Source of the DNA: Zeimonas sp041678445
Lineage (GTDB): Bacteria; Pseudomonadota; Gammaproteobacteria; Burkholderiales; Burkholderiaceae_E
Assembly: GCA_041678445.1 (NCBI GenBank)
Contig: JBAYOD010000028.1
Coordinates: 1-20,876 of the forward strand
DNA length: 20,876 nt
Direction: 5' to 3'
A program made the translations under genes and the position numbers. Of this stretch, positions 1-7,210 are shown piece after piece. Positions within the stretch are counted from its first letter, which is position 1. Every line of letters begins with the position of its first letter. The notes beneath the pieces are model-generated. The model was given only the letters and a program-made list of their open reading frames with translations. It was not told where the DNA came from and did no database searches.

Positions 1-1
1 C

Positions 2-280
2 GCCGGCTTCGATGCTGCCCCGCCGGCGGTCGAGCTGTCGCGCACGCTGGCGCCACGCGAGCTGCCGTTCGAATTCATGCTCAACGCGCTGCGCCTGACC
101 GAGGGTGCGCCGGCCGCGCTGTTCGGTGAGCGCACCGGCCTGCCGATCGCTGCGATCACCCCCGAGCTGACGCAGGCGGTCGAGCGTGGTCTGCTCGATC
201 CCGACCCGACGATGATTCGGGCCACGCCGCTCGGCATGCGCTTCCTGAATGATCTGATCGAGTGCTTCCTGACTGACTGA
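2..280 (+). CDS. hemW: HemW-like radical SAM protein (coproporphyrinogen III oxidase-like), C-terminal part
   Basis: The frame is open from the window edge to TGA at 278-280, so only the last ~92 residues are present and the radical SAM core lies upstream of the window. The visible part carries the HemW/HemN C-terminal helical domain signature: residues reading ELPFEFMLNALRL, then a short winged-helix-like tail (LTQAVERGLLD, then TPLGMRFLNDLIECFL). Members of this family are heme chaperones or HemN-like enzymes. HemW proteins have the same C-terminal motif and end, so hemW is preferred over true hemN, but the cysteine motif that would help decide is not in view. The frame is intact, with the GC-rich codon use of the rest of the window. 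Confidence 0.85.
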   Translation, partial: AGFDAAPPAVELSRTLAPRELPFEFMLNALRLTEGAPAALFGERTGLPIAAITPELTQAVERGLLDPDPTMIRATPLGMRFLNDLIECFLTD

Positions 281-311
281 TCGTTCACGCCCGCCGGTTT
301 TCCGGACGTGA

Positions 312-328
312 TGCACCACGTTGGAACA
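312..328 (+). promoter_or_regulatory. Candidate NtrC binding site, distal
   Basis: TGCACC, five bases, then GGAACA. The left half matches the NtrC half-site TGCACC exactly and the right half matches GGTGCA at four of six positions. Its centre lies about 131 bp upstream of the start predicted from the sigma-54 element at 425-440, a typical enhancer distance. The NtrC consensus is known from enteric bacteria; its use here is inferred. Confidence 0.5.
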
Positions 329-364
329 CCTGGTTTTGACCTATCATGGTGCGCCGAACGAGCC

Positions 365-381
365 TGCACCGTGACTGTGCG
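365..381 (+). promoter_or_regulatory. Candidate NtrC binding site, proximal
   Basis: TGCACC, five bases, then TGTGCG. The left half is a perfect NtrC half-site and the right half matches GGTGCA at four of six positions. The centre is 53 bp (about five helical turns) from the site at 312-328, so both would lie on the same face of the DNA, as expected for cooperative NtrC binding. A weaker half-site, GGTGCG at 348-353, lies between them. Confidence 0.5.
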
Positions 382-424
382 CCGAGGGTGGCGCGGCACC
401 TGCCGGCAGCCTGTCCGGCTGTCG

Positions 425-440
425 TGGCATGGAAACTGCT
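425..440 (+). promoter_or_regulatory. Sigma-54 (-24/-12) promoter of glnA
   Basis: TGGCATGGAAACTGCT fits the RpoN consensus TGGCAC-N5-TTGC: the invariant GG (426-427) and GC (438-439) are separated by exactly 10 bp. The predicted start is near 451, giving an ~89-nt leader before the glnA ATG at 540. With two NtrC-like sites upstream and ntrBC downstream, this is the arrangement expected for nitrogen-regulated glnA. Confidence 0.75.
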
Positions 441-539
441 TGATTCAGATTGTGGACCTGCCGGGGCAATCCGGCAGATCCGAACCCACGTGACGCGCCG
501 GACGGCGCACCGTCAAACCGTAGCCAGGAGAGAGCCAGC

Positions 540-1958
540 ATGGCCGCAGCAGCGCCCAAAGACGTGTTGAAGATGATCGAAGACAACGAGGTCAAGTTCG
601 TCGACCTTCGCTTCACCGACACCCGCGGCAAGGAACAGCACGTCACCGTGCCGGCTCACGCGGTGGACGAAGACAAGTTCAGCGCCGGCCACGCCTTCGA
701 CGGCTCGTCGATCGGGGGCTGGAAGGGGATCGAAGCCTCCGACATGCTGTTGATGCCGGATCCGGCAACTGCCAACATCGATCCGTTTCGCGAAGAGCCG
801 ACGCTGATCATGACCTGCGATGTCGTCGAGCCGTCCGACGGCAAGGGCTATTCGCGTGATCCGCGTTCGCTTGCCAAGCGTGCCGAAGCCTATCTGAAGG
901 CCAGCGGCATCGGCGATACCGCCTATTTCGGGCCCGAGCCGGAGTTCTTCATCTTCGATTCGGTGACCTGGAGTGCCGATATCTCGGGCTGCTTCGTGAA
1001 GATCAACTCCGAAGAGGGTTCGTGGTCGACCGGCAAGGAGTTCGAGGGGGGCAACCTCGGGCACCGTCCGACGGTCAAGGGCGGCTATTTTCCGGTGCCG
1101 CCGGTCGACTCGTTCCAGGACATGCGCTCGGAGATGTGCCTGATCCTCGATCAGATGGGGGTGCCGGTCGAGGTTCATCACCATGAAGTCGCCGGTGCGG
1201 GCCAGAACGAGATCGGTACCCGGTTCTCGACGCTGGTGCAGCGCGCCGACTGGCTGCAACTGCTCAAGTACGTCGTGCACAACGTCGCGCACAGCTACGG
1301 CAAGACCGCGACCTTCATGCCCAAGCCGATCGTGGGTGACAACGGCTAGGGCATGCATGTGCACCAGTCGATCTGGAAGGATGGCCAGAACCTGTTTGCC
1401 GGTGACAAGTATGCGGGGCTGTCGGAGTTTGCGCTGTTCTACATCGGCGGCATCATCAAGCACGCCCGCGCGCTCAATGCGATCACCAACCCGGGCACCA
1501 ACTCGTACAAGCGGCTGGTCCCGGGCTTCGAGGCGCCGGTCAAGCTCGCCTATTCGGCGCGCAACCGCTCGGCGTCGATCCGCATCCCCTACGTCACCAA
1601 CCCGAAAGGGCGACGGATCGAGACCCGTTTCCCGGATCCGCTGGCCAACCCGTACCTGGCGTTCGCGGCGCTGATGATGGCCGGCCTGGACGGTGTGCAG
1701 AACAAGATCCATCCGGGCGAGGCCGCCGACAAGAACCTGTACGATCTGCCGCCCGAAGAGGACGCAAGGATTCCGACGGTCTGCGCATCGCTCGACGAAG
1801 CCCTCGAAGCGCTCGATCGCGATCGCGAGTTCCTGACCCGCGGCGGCGTCTTCGCCAACGAGATGATCGATGCCTACATCGAATTGAAGATGGAAGAGGT
1901 GACCCGCTTCCGGATGACCACGCATCCGATCGAGTTCGACATGTACTATAGCCTCTGA
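540..1958 (+). pseudogene. glnA: Glutamine synthetase type I with an internal amber codon (TAG at 1347-1349)
   Basis: GlnA makes glutamine from glutamate, ammonia and ATP in the cytoplasm as a dodecamer. ATG at 540 follows AGGAG (526-530) at good distance. Including the amber codon the frame spans 472 codons, close to the 469 residues of E. coli GlnA. GS family sequence runs without interruption: the N-terminal beta-grasp ending in DGSSIGGW, the catalytic GPEPEFFIFD, EVHHHEVAGAGQNEIG, then GDNG-stop-GMHVHQS, and the C-terminal NRSASIRIPY. The adenylylation loop KNLYDLPPEE has its tyrosine at codon 401, so activity would be controlled by GlnE. The end THPIEFDMYYSL is typical. Codon 270 is TAG where homologues have serine (GDNGSGMH); one TCG-to-TAG change explains it. 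An ATG (1353) lies 3 nt past the stop but would give only a C-terminal fragment. The possibilities are a real nonsense mutation, a sequencing error or suppression. Everything downstream is fully conserved, so any mutation is recent. Confidence 0.95.
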
Positions 1959-1978
1959 CGCCCCGATCTGGAGAGGCT

Positions 1979-1996
1979 GCCGGGTCCGCGCCCGGC
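1979..1996 (+). other. GC-rich hairpin between glnA and the DUF4124 gene
   Basis: GCCGGG (1979-1984) and CCCGGC (1991-1996) form a perfect 6-bp stem around a 6-nt loop. It lies between a purine-rich SD-like GGAGAGG (1970-1976) and the ATG at 2004. No T-run follows, so a Rho-independent terminator is unlikely. Folding would bring the distant SD closer to the start codon, or dampen read-through from glnA. Confidence 0.45.
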
Positions 1997-2003
1997 CCGA
2001 ACG

Positions 2004-2540
2004 ATGAAGCTAGCCGTCCCGTCTGCCCTGTTTGCCCTGTCTGTCATGCTGGTGGCCCCAGTCCTTTTCGAGCCCGGGGCCACCGCCCAGGTCTATCGCT
2101 GCGAGTCTGGTGATGGGGTGCCGGTCTACCAGGGCAATCCGTCGGGTACGAACTGCCGCCGGGTCGACCTGCAGCCGCTGACCACGATCCCGGCGCCCAA
2201 GGCACCGGCCGGGGCAAGCGGCACGGCAGCGGGGGCGGGCAAGCCGGCGGCCGGCAGCAGCCGGAGCGCTTCGCCGGCCAGTTTTCCGCGGGTCGACGGC
2301 ACGACGCAGCGGGCCCGCGACGCAGCGCGGCGCAACATCCTCGAAGAAGAGCTGCGCAAGGAGCGACTCCGGCTCGAGGCGCTGCAGGCCGAATACAAGG
2401 ACGGCCAACCCGATCGGCTCGGCAACGAGCGCAATTACCAGCGCTACCTCGATCGGGTCGAGAGCCTGAAGGCGGACATCGACCGCGCCGAGGCGAACAT
2501 CGGCTCGCTGGAGCGCGAGCTGGCGGCGATCAGGGAGTGA
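2004..2540 (+). CDS. DUF4124 domain envelope protein with C-terminal coiled coil
   Basis: This is a 178-residue exported protein of unknown function. Residues 1-28 form a signal peptide (hydrophobic core ALFALSVMLVAPVLF, cleavage expected after GATA). A short DUF4124 domain follows (QVYRCESGDGVPVYQ) with Cys33 and Cys51 placed for a disulfide. A Gly/Ala/Pro/Ser-rich linker runs over about residues 60-95, then a highly charged heptad-like segment (residues ~100-178, rich in Glu, Arg and Leu) is predicted to be a coiled coil. The ATG at 2004 is the only start that keeps the signal peptide, although its SD-like sequence is unusually far upstream. The stop overlaps the next gene's start codon as GTGA (2537-2540), so translation is probably coupled to ntrB. 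DUF4124 proteins often lie beside ntrB in betaproteobacteria; a role in nitrogen sensing is not established. Confidence 0.85.
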   Translation: MKLAVPSALFALSVMLVAPVLFEPGATAQVYRCESGDGVPVYQGNPSGTNCRRVDLQPLTTIPAPKAPAGASGTAAGAGKPAAGSSRSASPASFPRVDGTTQRARDAARRNILEEELRKERLRLEALQAEYKDGQPDRLGNERNYQRYLDRVESLKADIDRAEANIGSLERELAAIRE

Positions 2541-3622
2541 ACGCCGCGGCGACGCATCCGGATCCTGCGCGGCGCGCGGATGCGGAGGCGCGCCTTGCAG
2601 GGCTCGATCTGCTCAGTGCGGCGGTGGTCATCATCGGCCGCGACGGGAACGCCGTCTACCTGAATCCGGCAGCCGAGCAACTCTTCGAAGCCTCACGCCG
2701 GATCATCGTCGGGCAGGCGTTTGCGCGCCTGTTCGTCGATCCGGCGCCGATCGAGCGTCTGCTGGCCGAAGCCTGCGACGGGGGGTTCGAGGAAAAGCGC
2801 GTCGACCTGGAGCTGGCGCGCCCGGGCCGTGCGCCGGCGTCGCTGCTGGTCACGGCGACGGTGTTGCCGGAAGGCCCGGGTCTGCTGCTGCTCGATTTTC
2901 GGGAGCACGACAAGCGCCGCCGGGTGGACCGCGAGGAGCGCCTGCTCGATTCGGCGCGGGCCAATCGTGAGCTGGTGCGCAATCTTGCGCACGAGATCAA
3001 GAACCCGCTGGGCGGCATCCGTGGTGCCGCCCAGTTGCTCGACGCCGAACTGGGCTCGCCGGCGCTGCGCGAGTACACGCAGGTCGTGATCAAGGAGGCA
3101 GACCGGCTGCAGCTGCTGGTCGACCGCCTGCTGGCGCCTCACCGGCATCCGCATATCGTCGGTGACGTCAACATCCATGAGGTGCTGGAACGGGTGCGGG
3201 CGCTGGTGCTGGCCGAGTTCGCGCGCGGCCTCGTGATCCGTCGCGACTACGACATCAGCCTGCCCGAATTCCGCGGCGATCGCGAACAGCTGATCCAGGT
3301 CGTGCTCAATCTCGTGCGCAACGCCGCCCAGGCCATGCAGGGCACGGGTGCGATCGTGCTGCGCTCGCGGATCGCCCGCCAGGTGACGATCGCCAAGCGC
3401 AGATGGAAGCTGGCACTGGATTTGCATGTGATCGATGACGGACCCGGCGTGCCACAGGAGATCAGGGACCGGATCTTCTTTCCGCTCGTCTCGGGCCGGG
3501 AAGGCGGCAGCGGCCTGGGGCTGACGATCGCGCAGACCTTCGTCCAGCAGCACGGCGGTCTGATCGAATGCGACAGCCGGCCAGGACGTACCGACTTCCG
3601 GATCCTTCTGCCACTGCCTTGA
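2537..3622 (+). CDS. glnL: Nitrogen regulation sensor histidine kinase NtrB
   Basis: NtrB (GlnL) phosphorylates and dephosphorylates NtrC under control of PII. This is a 361-residue soluble protein with no membrane segment, as usual for the family. A PAS domain covers about residues 20-125 (IIGRDGNAVYLNPAAEQLF). The phospho-acceptor motif NLAHEIKNPLGG has His152. The ATPase domain shows the N box (NLVRNAAQAM, Asn258/Asn262), the G1 box (DDGPGVP, residues 300-306) and the G2 box (GGSGLGLTIAQ, from residue 323). It starts with GTG at 2537 inside the stop of the DUF4124 gene, so translational coupling is likely. It ends 10 nt before ntrC, completing a glnA-DUF4124-ntrB-ntrC unit. All catalytic motifs are present. 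Confidence 0.95.
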   Translation: MNAAATHPDPARRADAEARLAGLDLLSAAVVIIGRDGNAVYLNPAAEQLFEASRRIIVGQAFARLFVDPAPIERLLAEACDGGFEEKRVDLELARPGRAPASLLVTATVLPEGPGLLLLDFREHDKRRRVDREERLLDSARANRELVRNLAHEIKNPLGGIRGAAQLLDAELGSPALREYTQVVIKEADRLQLLVDRLLAPHRHPHIVGDVNIHEVLERVRALVLAEFARGLVIRRDYDISLPEFRGDREQLIQVVLNLVRNAAQAMQGTGAIVLRSRIARQVTIAKRRWKLALDLHVIDDGPGVPQEIRDRIFFPLVSGREGGSGLGLTIAQTFVQQHGGLIECDSRPGRTDFRILLPLP

Positions 3623-3632
3623 GTCACGAAGC

Positions 3633-5189
3633 ATGAACGAAATCTGGATAGTCGATGACGATCAGTCGATCCGGTGGGTGCTGGAGAAGGCACTCACCCG
3701 GGACGGCTTCGAGGTGCGCCCCTTCGACAGTGTGCAGGCCTGCCTGGCAGCGCTCGAGCAGGAGGCGCCCAGGGTGCTGGTCTCCGACATCCGGATGCCC
3801 GGTGCCAGCGGGCTCGAACTGTTGCAGGCGTTCAAGAGCCGCCAGCCCGCGACGCCGGTGATCATCATGACCGCATACTCGGATCTCGACAGCGCGGTGT
3901 CAGCCTTCCAGGGGGGGGCTTTCGACTATCTGCCCAAGCCCTTCGATCTGCCCAGTGCCGTCGAGCTGATCCGCCGGGCCTGGGAAGAGAGCGCCCGCGA
4001 AGCGGCGGTCGAGGAAGTCGGCGAGCAGGGCTTCGACATGCTCGGCCAGGCGCCGGCCATGCAGGAGGTGTTCCGGGCGATCGGCCGGCTGTCGCAGTCG
4101 AACGTCACGGTACTGATCACCGGCGAATCGGGAACCGGCAAGGAGCTGGTCGCGCGCGCACTGCACAAGCATGGTCCGCGCGCCCGGAACGCCTTCGTGG
4201 CGCTGAACACGGCGGCGATTCCGCGCGATCTGCTCGAATCGGAGCTGTTCGGCCACGAGCGCGGGGCGTTCACCGGCGCCCAGCAGACCCGACGCGGCCG
4301 CTTCGAGCAGGCCGAGGGCGGCACGCTGTTCCTGGACGAGATCGGCGACATGCCGGCCGAACTGCAGACCCGGCTGCTGCGGGTGCTCTCCGATGGCCAG
4401 TATTACCGGGTCGGCGGCCATCAGCCGCAGAAGGCCAACGTGCGGGTCATCGCAGCCACCCACCAGGATCTCGAGGACCGGGTTCGCCAGGGCCTGTTCC
4501 GTGAAGACCTGTTCCATCGCCTGAACGTCATCCGGCTGCGGCTGCCCCCGCTGCGCGAGCGCAGTGCCGACGTGCCGCTGCTGGCCCGTCATTTCCTGCT
4601 GGCGAGCGCGCACGAGCTGGGCGGCGAACCCAAGCGGCTCACCGGGGGTGCCATGCAGGCAATGCGGGGGTTCCAGTGGCCGGGCAACGTCAGGCAGCTC
4701 GAGAACGTCTGCCGCTGGCTGACCGTGATGGCGCCCGCGCAGCTCGTCGACATCAAGGATCTACCGCCCGAGATCCGCAGCGTGCCGCCCGAGATCCGCA
4801 GCGCAGGCACCGCCCCAGCCGATGTCGCGCAGTCATCGTCCGGCGCGGGCCTCGCAACGACGGCGGGGGTCACCGTCGAGCCGACCGATACCGTCGCCCC
4901 GACCGGTGCGCGGCTCACCGGCGCCGACTGGTCGTCGCTGCTCGGGCTGGAAGTGGCCCGCCGGCTGGCCGGACAGTTGCCGGAGCAGGGCGCGGATCAT
5001 GACGACGCCGAGGAAGAAGGAAGCACGCTGATGGCCGAGCTGACCCGCGAGTTCGAGGCCACGGTCATCGGCACGACGCTGCGTCACACCCGTGGCCGGC
5101 GCATGGTGGCGGCGCAGCGGCTGGGGATCGGTCGCAACACGATCACCCGCAAGATCCAGGACCTGCGTCTGGAAGACGACGGGGATTGA
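3633..5189 (+). CDS. glnG: Nitrogen regulation response regulator NtrC (sigma-54 activator)
   Basis: NtrC is the enhancer-binding activator of sigma-54 promoters for nitrogen assimilation. This is a 518-residue protein, about 50 longer than E. coli NtrC (469). The receiver domain (1-120) has acidic residues Asp8-Asp10, phospho-acceptor Asp52 (VSDIRMPG) and Lys102. The AAA+ domain (about 135-380) has Walker A GESGTGKE (164-171), the sigma-54 contact loop GAFTGA (211-216) and Walker B LFLDEIGD (232-239). The Fis-type helix-turn-helix is at the C-terminus (AAQRLGIGRNTITRKIQDL). The extra length is a low-complexity linker before the HTH that includes a duplicated heptapeptide (PPEIRSV/PPEIRSA). 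All motifs needed for activation are present. Likely targets include glnA through the sites at 312-328 and 365-381. Confidence 0.96.
   Translation: MNEIWIVDDDQSIRWVLEKALTRDGFEVRPFDSVQACLAALEQEAPRVLVSDIRMPGASGLELLQAFKSRQPATPVIIMTAYSDLDSAVSAFQGGAFDYLPKPFDLPSAVELIRRAWEESAREAAVEEVGEQGFDMLGQAPAMQEVFRAIGRLSQSNVTVLITGESGTGKELVARALHKHGPRARNAFVALNTAAIPRDLLESELFGHERGAFTGAQQTRRGRFEQAEGGTLFLDEIGDMPAELQTRLLRVLSDGQYYRVGGHQPQKANVRVIAATHQDLEDRVRQGLFREDLFHRLNVIRLRLPPLRERSADVPLLARHFLLASAHELGGEPKRLTGGAMQAMRGFQWPGNVRQLENVCRWLTVMAPAQLVDIKDLPPEIRSVPPEIRSAGTAPADVAQSSSGAGLATTAGVTVEPTDTVAPTGARLTGADWSSLLGLEVARRLAGQLPEQGADHDDAEEEGSTLMAELTREFEATVIGTTLRHTRGRRMVAAQRLGIGRNTITRKIQDLRLEDDGD
4764..4803 (+). repeat. 21-bp tandem duplication inside the ntrC linker
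   Basis: CCGCCCGAGATCCGCAGCG occurs at 4764-4782 and again at 4785-4803 (period 21 bp). It encodes PPEIRS twice in the AAA+/HTH linker. The frame is kept and the copies are identical over 19 bases, suggesting a recent slippage event. Confidence 0.9.
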
Positions 5190-5196
5190 GCGGCGG

Positions 5197-5268
5197 CCCG
5201 GGCCTCGAACCGCAGCCCGGGCTCGAACCGCAGCCCGGGCTCGAACCGCAGCCGGGCTCGAACCGCAG
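5197..5268. repeat. 18-bp tandem repeat with palindromic core between ntrC and exoA
   Basis: There are four copies of CCCGGGCTCGAACCGCAG: 5197-5215 (one extra C), 5216-5233, 5234-5251 and 5252-5268 (one base short). Each inner junction forms the perfect palindrome AGCCCGGGCT (5214-5223, 5232-5241). The segment 5216-5223 can also pair with 5232-5239 as an 8-bp stem with an 8-nt loop. The array fills the gap between two convergent stop codons and may work as a two-way transcription barrier. No T-run is present. It lies outside both coding regions. Confidence 0.9.
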
Positions 5269-5274
5269 TGCCGT

Positions 5275-6057
5275 TCAGGGAGTCAGTTCGGCGATGACCG
5301 GCGCATGGTCCGACGGCTTGTCGAGCTTGCGCGGCTCCCGGTCGATCCGGCAGGCCTCGACCCGCCCCGCGATCCGCGCGTCGACCAGGATGTGATCGAT
5401 GCGCAGGCCCGCGTTGCGGCGAAAACCGAGCATCCGGTAGTCCCACCAGCTGAACTGCTTCTCGGGTTGCTCGAAGAGCCGGAAGGCGTCGACCATGCCC
5501 AGCGCCACCAACCGGGAGAAGCGCGCCCGCTCCTCGTCGGAACAGTGGATCTGACCGGCCCATTTCTCCGGGTCGTGGACGTCGCGGTCTTCGGGCGCGA
5601 TGTTGAAGTCGCCGAGCAGGGCAATCGGCGCAGGCGCCGCCGCCGCGCTGTCGCCCAGCCAGGCAATCAGCGCATCGATCCAGCGCAGCTTGTAGTCGAA
5701 CTTCTCCGAACCGACCGCCTGGCCGTTCGGAAAATAGGCGCAGACCACGCGCAGCCCGCCGATCGTGGCCGAGATCAGGCGCTGCTGCGGATCGTCGAAA
5801 TGCGGATTGCCGACGATCACGTCGGCAGGCATCCCGACCGTTGCCCGGCGCCCGAGGATCGCCACGCCGTTGTAGGTCGGCTGGCCGGCGAAGGCCACCT
5901 CGTAGCCGGCCTCGGCCAGCGCCGCGACTGGAAAGTGCTCGTCGCGCAGCTTGGTTTCCTGCAGACACAGCACGTCGACCGGGTGAGCGGCCAGCCAGTC
6001 GAGCACCTGCGGCAGGCGGACCTTCAGGGAGTTTACGTTCCAGGTGGCAATATGCAT
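5275..6057 (-). CDS. xth: Exonuclease III / AP endonuclease family protein
   Basis: The product acts in base excision repair: it cleaves 5' of abasic sites and trims 3' ends, using a divalent metal. It has 260 residues (E. coli XthA: 268). Endonuclease/exonuclease/phosphatase-fold motifs are complete: Asn7 (IATWNVNS), Glu34 (LQETK), the Asp150/Asn152 pair (LLGDFNIAPED), and the C-terminal SDHAPV with Asp250/His251. The start at 6057 gives the family N-terminus MHIATWNVNSLKVR exactly. It lies 10 nt downstream of the gntR stop on the same strand, so the two are probably cotranscribed. It converges with ntrC across the 18-bp repeat array. Confidence 0.95.
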   Translation of the reverse strand: MHIATWNVNSLKVRLPQVLDWLAAHPVDVLCLQETKLRDEHFPVAALAEAGYEVAFAGQPTYNGVAILGRRATVGMPADVIVGNPHFDDPQQRLISATIGGLRVVCAYFPNGQAVGSEKFDYKLRWIDALIAWLGDSAAAAPAPIALLGDFNIAPEDRDVHDPEKWAGQIHCSDEERARFSRLVALGMVDAFRLFEQPEKQFSWWDYRMLGFRRNAGLRIDHILVDARIAGRVEACRIDREPRKLDKPSDHAPVIAELTP

Positions 6058-6067
6058 GAATTCCAGA

Positions 6068-6817
6068 TCAGCTCTTCAGGTACACATCCAGCCGCTGGGC
6101 GGCGTTCTTCAGGTGAGTCTCGGCAGCCAGCGTAGCAGCATCGGGGTCACCGGCCTTGATGGCATCGAAGATTACCTGGTGTTCTTCCTGGACGGCCTCG
6201 ATCAGGTCGACATGATGGATCTTGGTATTCGTGCGGGCTTGCCGGATGACCCTGCGCGCACCTTGCTCCAGGTGGGAGCTCAGCGCGATGAAGTGAGGAT
6301 TGTGCGTCGCTTCGACAATGGCTTGATGGAATGCGAAATCCTGTTCATCGCCCAGCCGGTCGTTGGCGATCTCGTACTCCATGCCGATGAGCGCACGGCG
6401 GATCAGCTTCAGGTCTTCGGGCGTGCGGCGCATGGCTGCCAGCCGTGTGGCGGCCACTTCGACGGCGACGATCAGCTCCATTACCAGCGTCAGGCTGCCG
6501 CGCTCCTCGATGACCACGTCCTGTATGCGAAAGGACTGGCGCTGATCGCGCTCGAGCACATAGGCCCCGCTGCCGCGCCGGATGCCGATGATCCCGTCCG
6601 ACTTGAGTTGCGATAGCGCCTCGCGTACCACCGAGCGACTCACGCCGAACAGCTCGCACAACTCACGCTCACTGGGCAGCCGTTCGCCGGGCAGCCGTTC
6701 GCCACGCTGGATCTGGGTGCTGATGGTGGCGGCGATTTCATCGGGAAGATGTCGCCCGCTCTCCGGTGCGGTGACAGGCTTGTGGTCGTCGACAGTGGCA
6801 AGGGAGGTGAGGGCCAT
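6068..6817 (-). CDS. GntR family transcriptional regulator, FCD (FadR-type) subfamily
   Basis: This is a 249-residue DNA-binding regulator. The N-terminal winged helix (about residues 25-90) contains the GntR signature LPSERELCELFGVSRSVVREALSQLKSDGII with the following wing RRGSGAYV. The C-terminal FCD all-helical ligand domain (about 105-245) carries the expected metal- and ligand-binding histidines (DFAFHQAIVEATHN, EEHQVIFDAI, ETHLKNAA). Family members repress genes for organic acid, amino acid or sugar-acid use; the effector cannot be read here. The ATG at 6817 is the only sensible start. The open frame continues further upstream, but that part is antisense to the livF remnant. No good SD is visible, and the livF fragment lies 15 bp upstream of the start, so the native promoter may have been lost or replaced. 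Confidence 0.9.
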   Translation of the reverse strand: MALTSLATVDDHKPVTAPESGRHLPDEIAATISTQIQRGERLPGERLPSERELCELFGVSRSVVREALSQLKSDGIIGIRRGSGAYVLERDQRQSFRIQDVVIEERGSLTLVMELIVAVEVAATRLAAMRRTPEDLKLIRRALIGMEYEIANDRLGDEQDFAFHQAIVEATHNPHFIALSSHLEQGARRVIRQARTNTKIHHVDLIEAVQEEHQVIFDAIKAGDPDAATLAAETHLKNAAQRLDVYLKS

Positions 6818-6832
6818 AGGGAGTGAGGTGTC

Positions 6833-7195
6833 GTGGTCAAGTTCGACTATTTTCCCCGCCTCAGGGAGCGGCGCAACACCAAGGCCGGCAGCCTGTCGGG
6901 AGGCGAGCAGCAGATGCTGACCACCTGTCGCTCGCTGCTGGGCAACCCGCTGGTGCTGCTGATCGACGAGCCGACCGAGGGCCTGGCGCCCAAGCTCGTG
7001 CAGGTGGTTGGCGAAGCCATCCGGGACATTCACGACAAGGGCGTGTCGGTCGTTCTGGTCGAGCAGAAGCTGGCCATCGCGCTCAAGGTGTCGAGCCGCG
7101 TGTGTGTGATGGGGCATGGCCGCATCGTCTTCGAGGGGGCGCCGGACGACCTCACTTCCAACCCTCGGCTCATGAAGGATTGGCTCGCCGTGTGA
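6833..7195 (+). pseudogene. livF: LivF-type ABC transporter ATPase, C-terminal half only
   Basis: The 120-codon frame starts at GTG 6833 and matches only the second half of LivF, the ATPase of branched-chain amino acid/amide ABC importers. Homology begins at FPRLRERRNTKAGSLSGGEQQM, which holds the ABC signature. Walker B and D-loop follow (LLIDEPTEGLAP), then VEQKLAIALKVSSRVCVMGHGRIVFEGAP and the normal C-terminus. The Walker A/P-loop and Q-loop half (about 110-120 residues) are absent, so the protein cannot bind ATP normally. No other liv gene is present. A purine-rich GGGAGTGAGG precedes the GTG and could allow translation of the fragment, but this is probably chance. The break falls between the gntR start and this fragment, so a deletion or rearrangement joined them. 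Confidence 0.88.
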
Positions 7196-7210
7196 ACGAC
7201 GGGTTCTGCC

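Noticed and set aside
513..1925. Long open frame (470 codons) antisense to glnA
   Set aside because: It is the complement frame of a high-GC gene, with Arg/His/Asp-rich composition and no recognisable domain. The + strand encodes a clear glutamine synthetase.
6674..6703. Perfect 15-bp tandem repeat in gntR giving GERLPGERLP, suspected insertion
   Set aside because: GntR/FCD proteins normally have the same spacing here (G-x-x-x-P-G-x-R-L-P-S-E-R), so the repeat matches the family length and reflects sequence convergence rather than an extra block.
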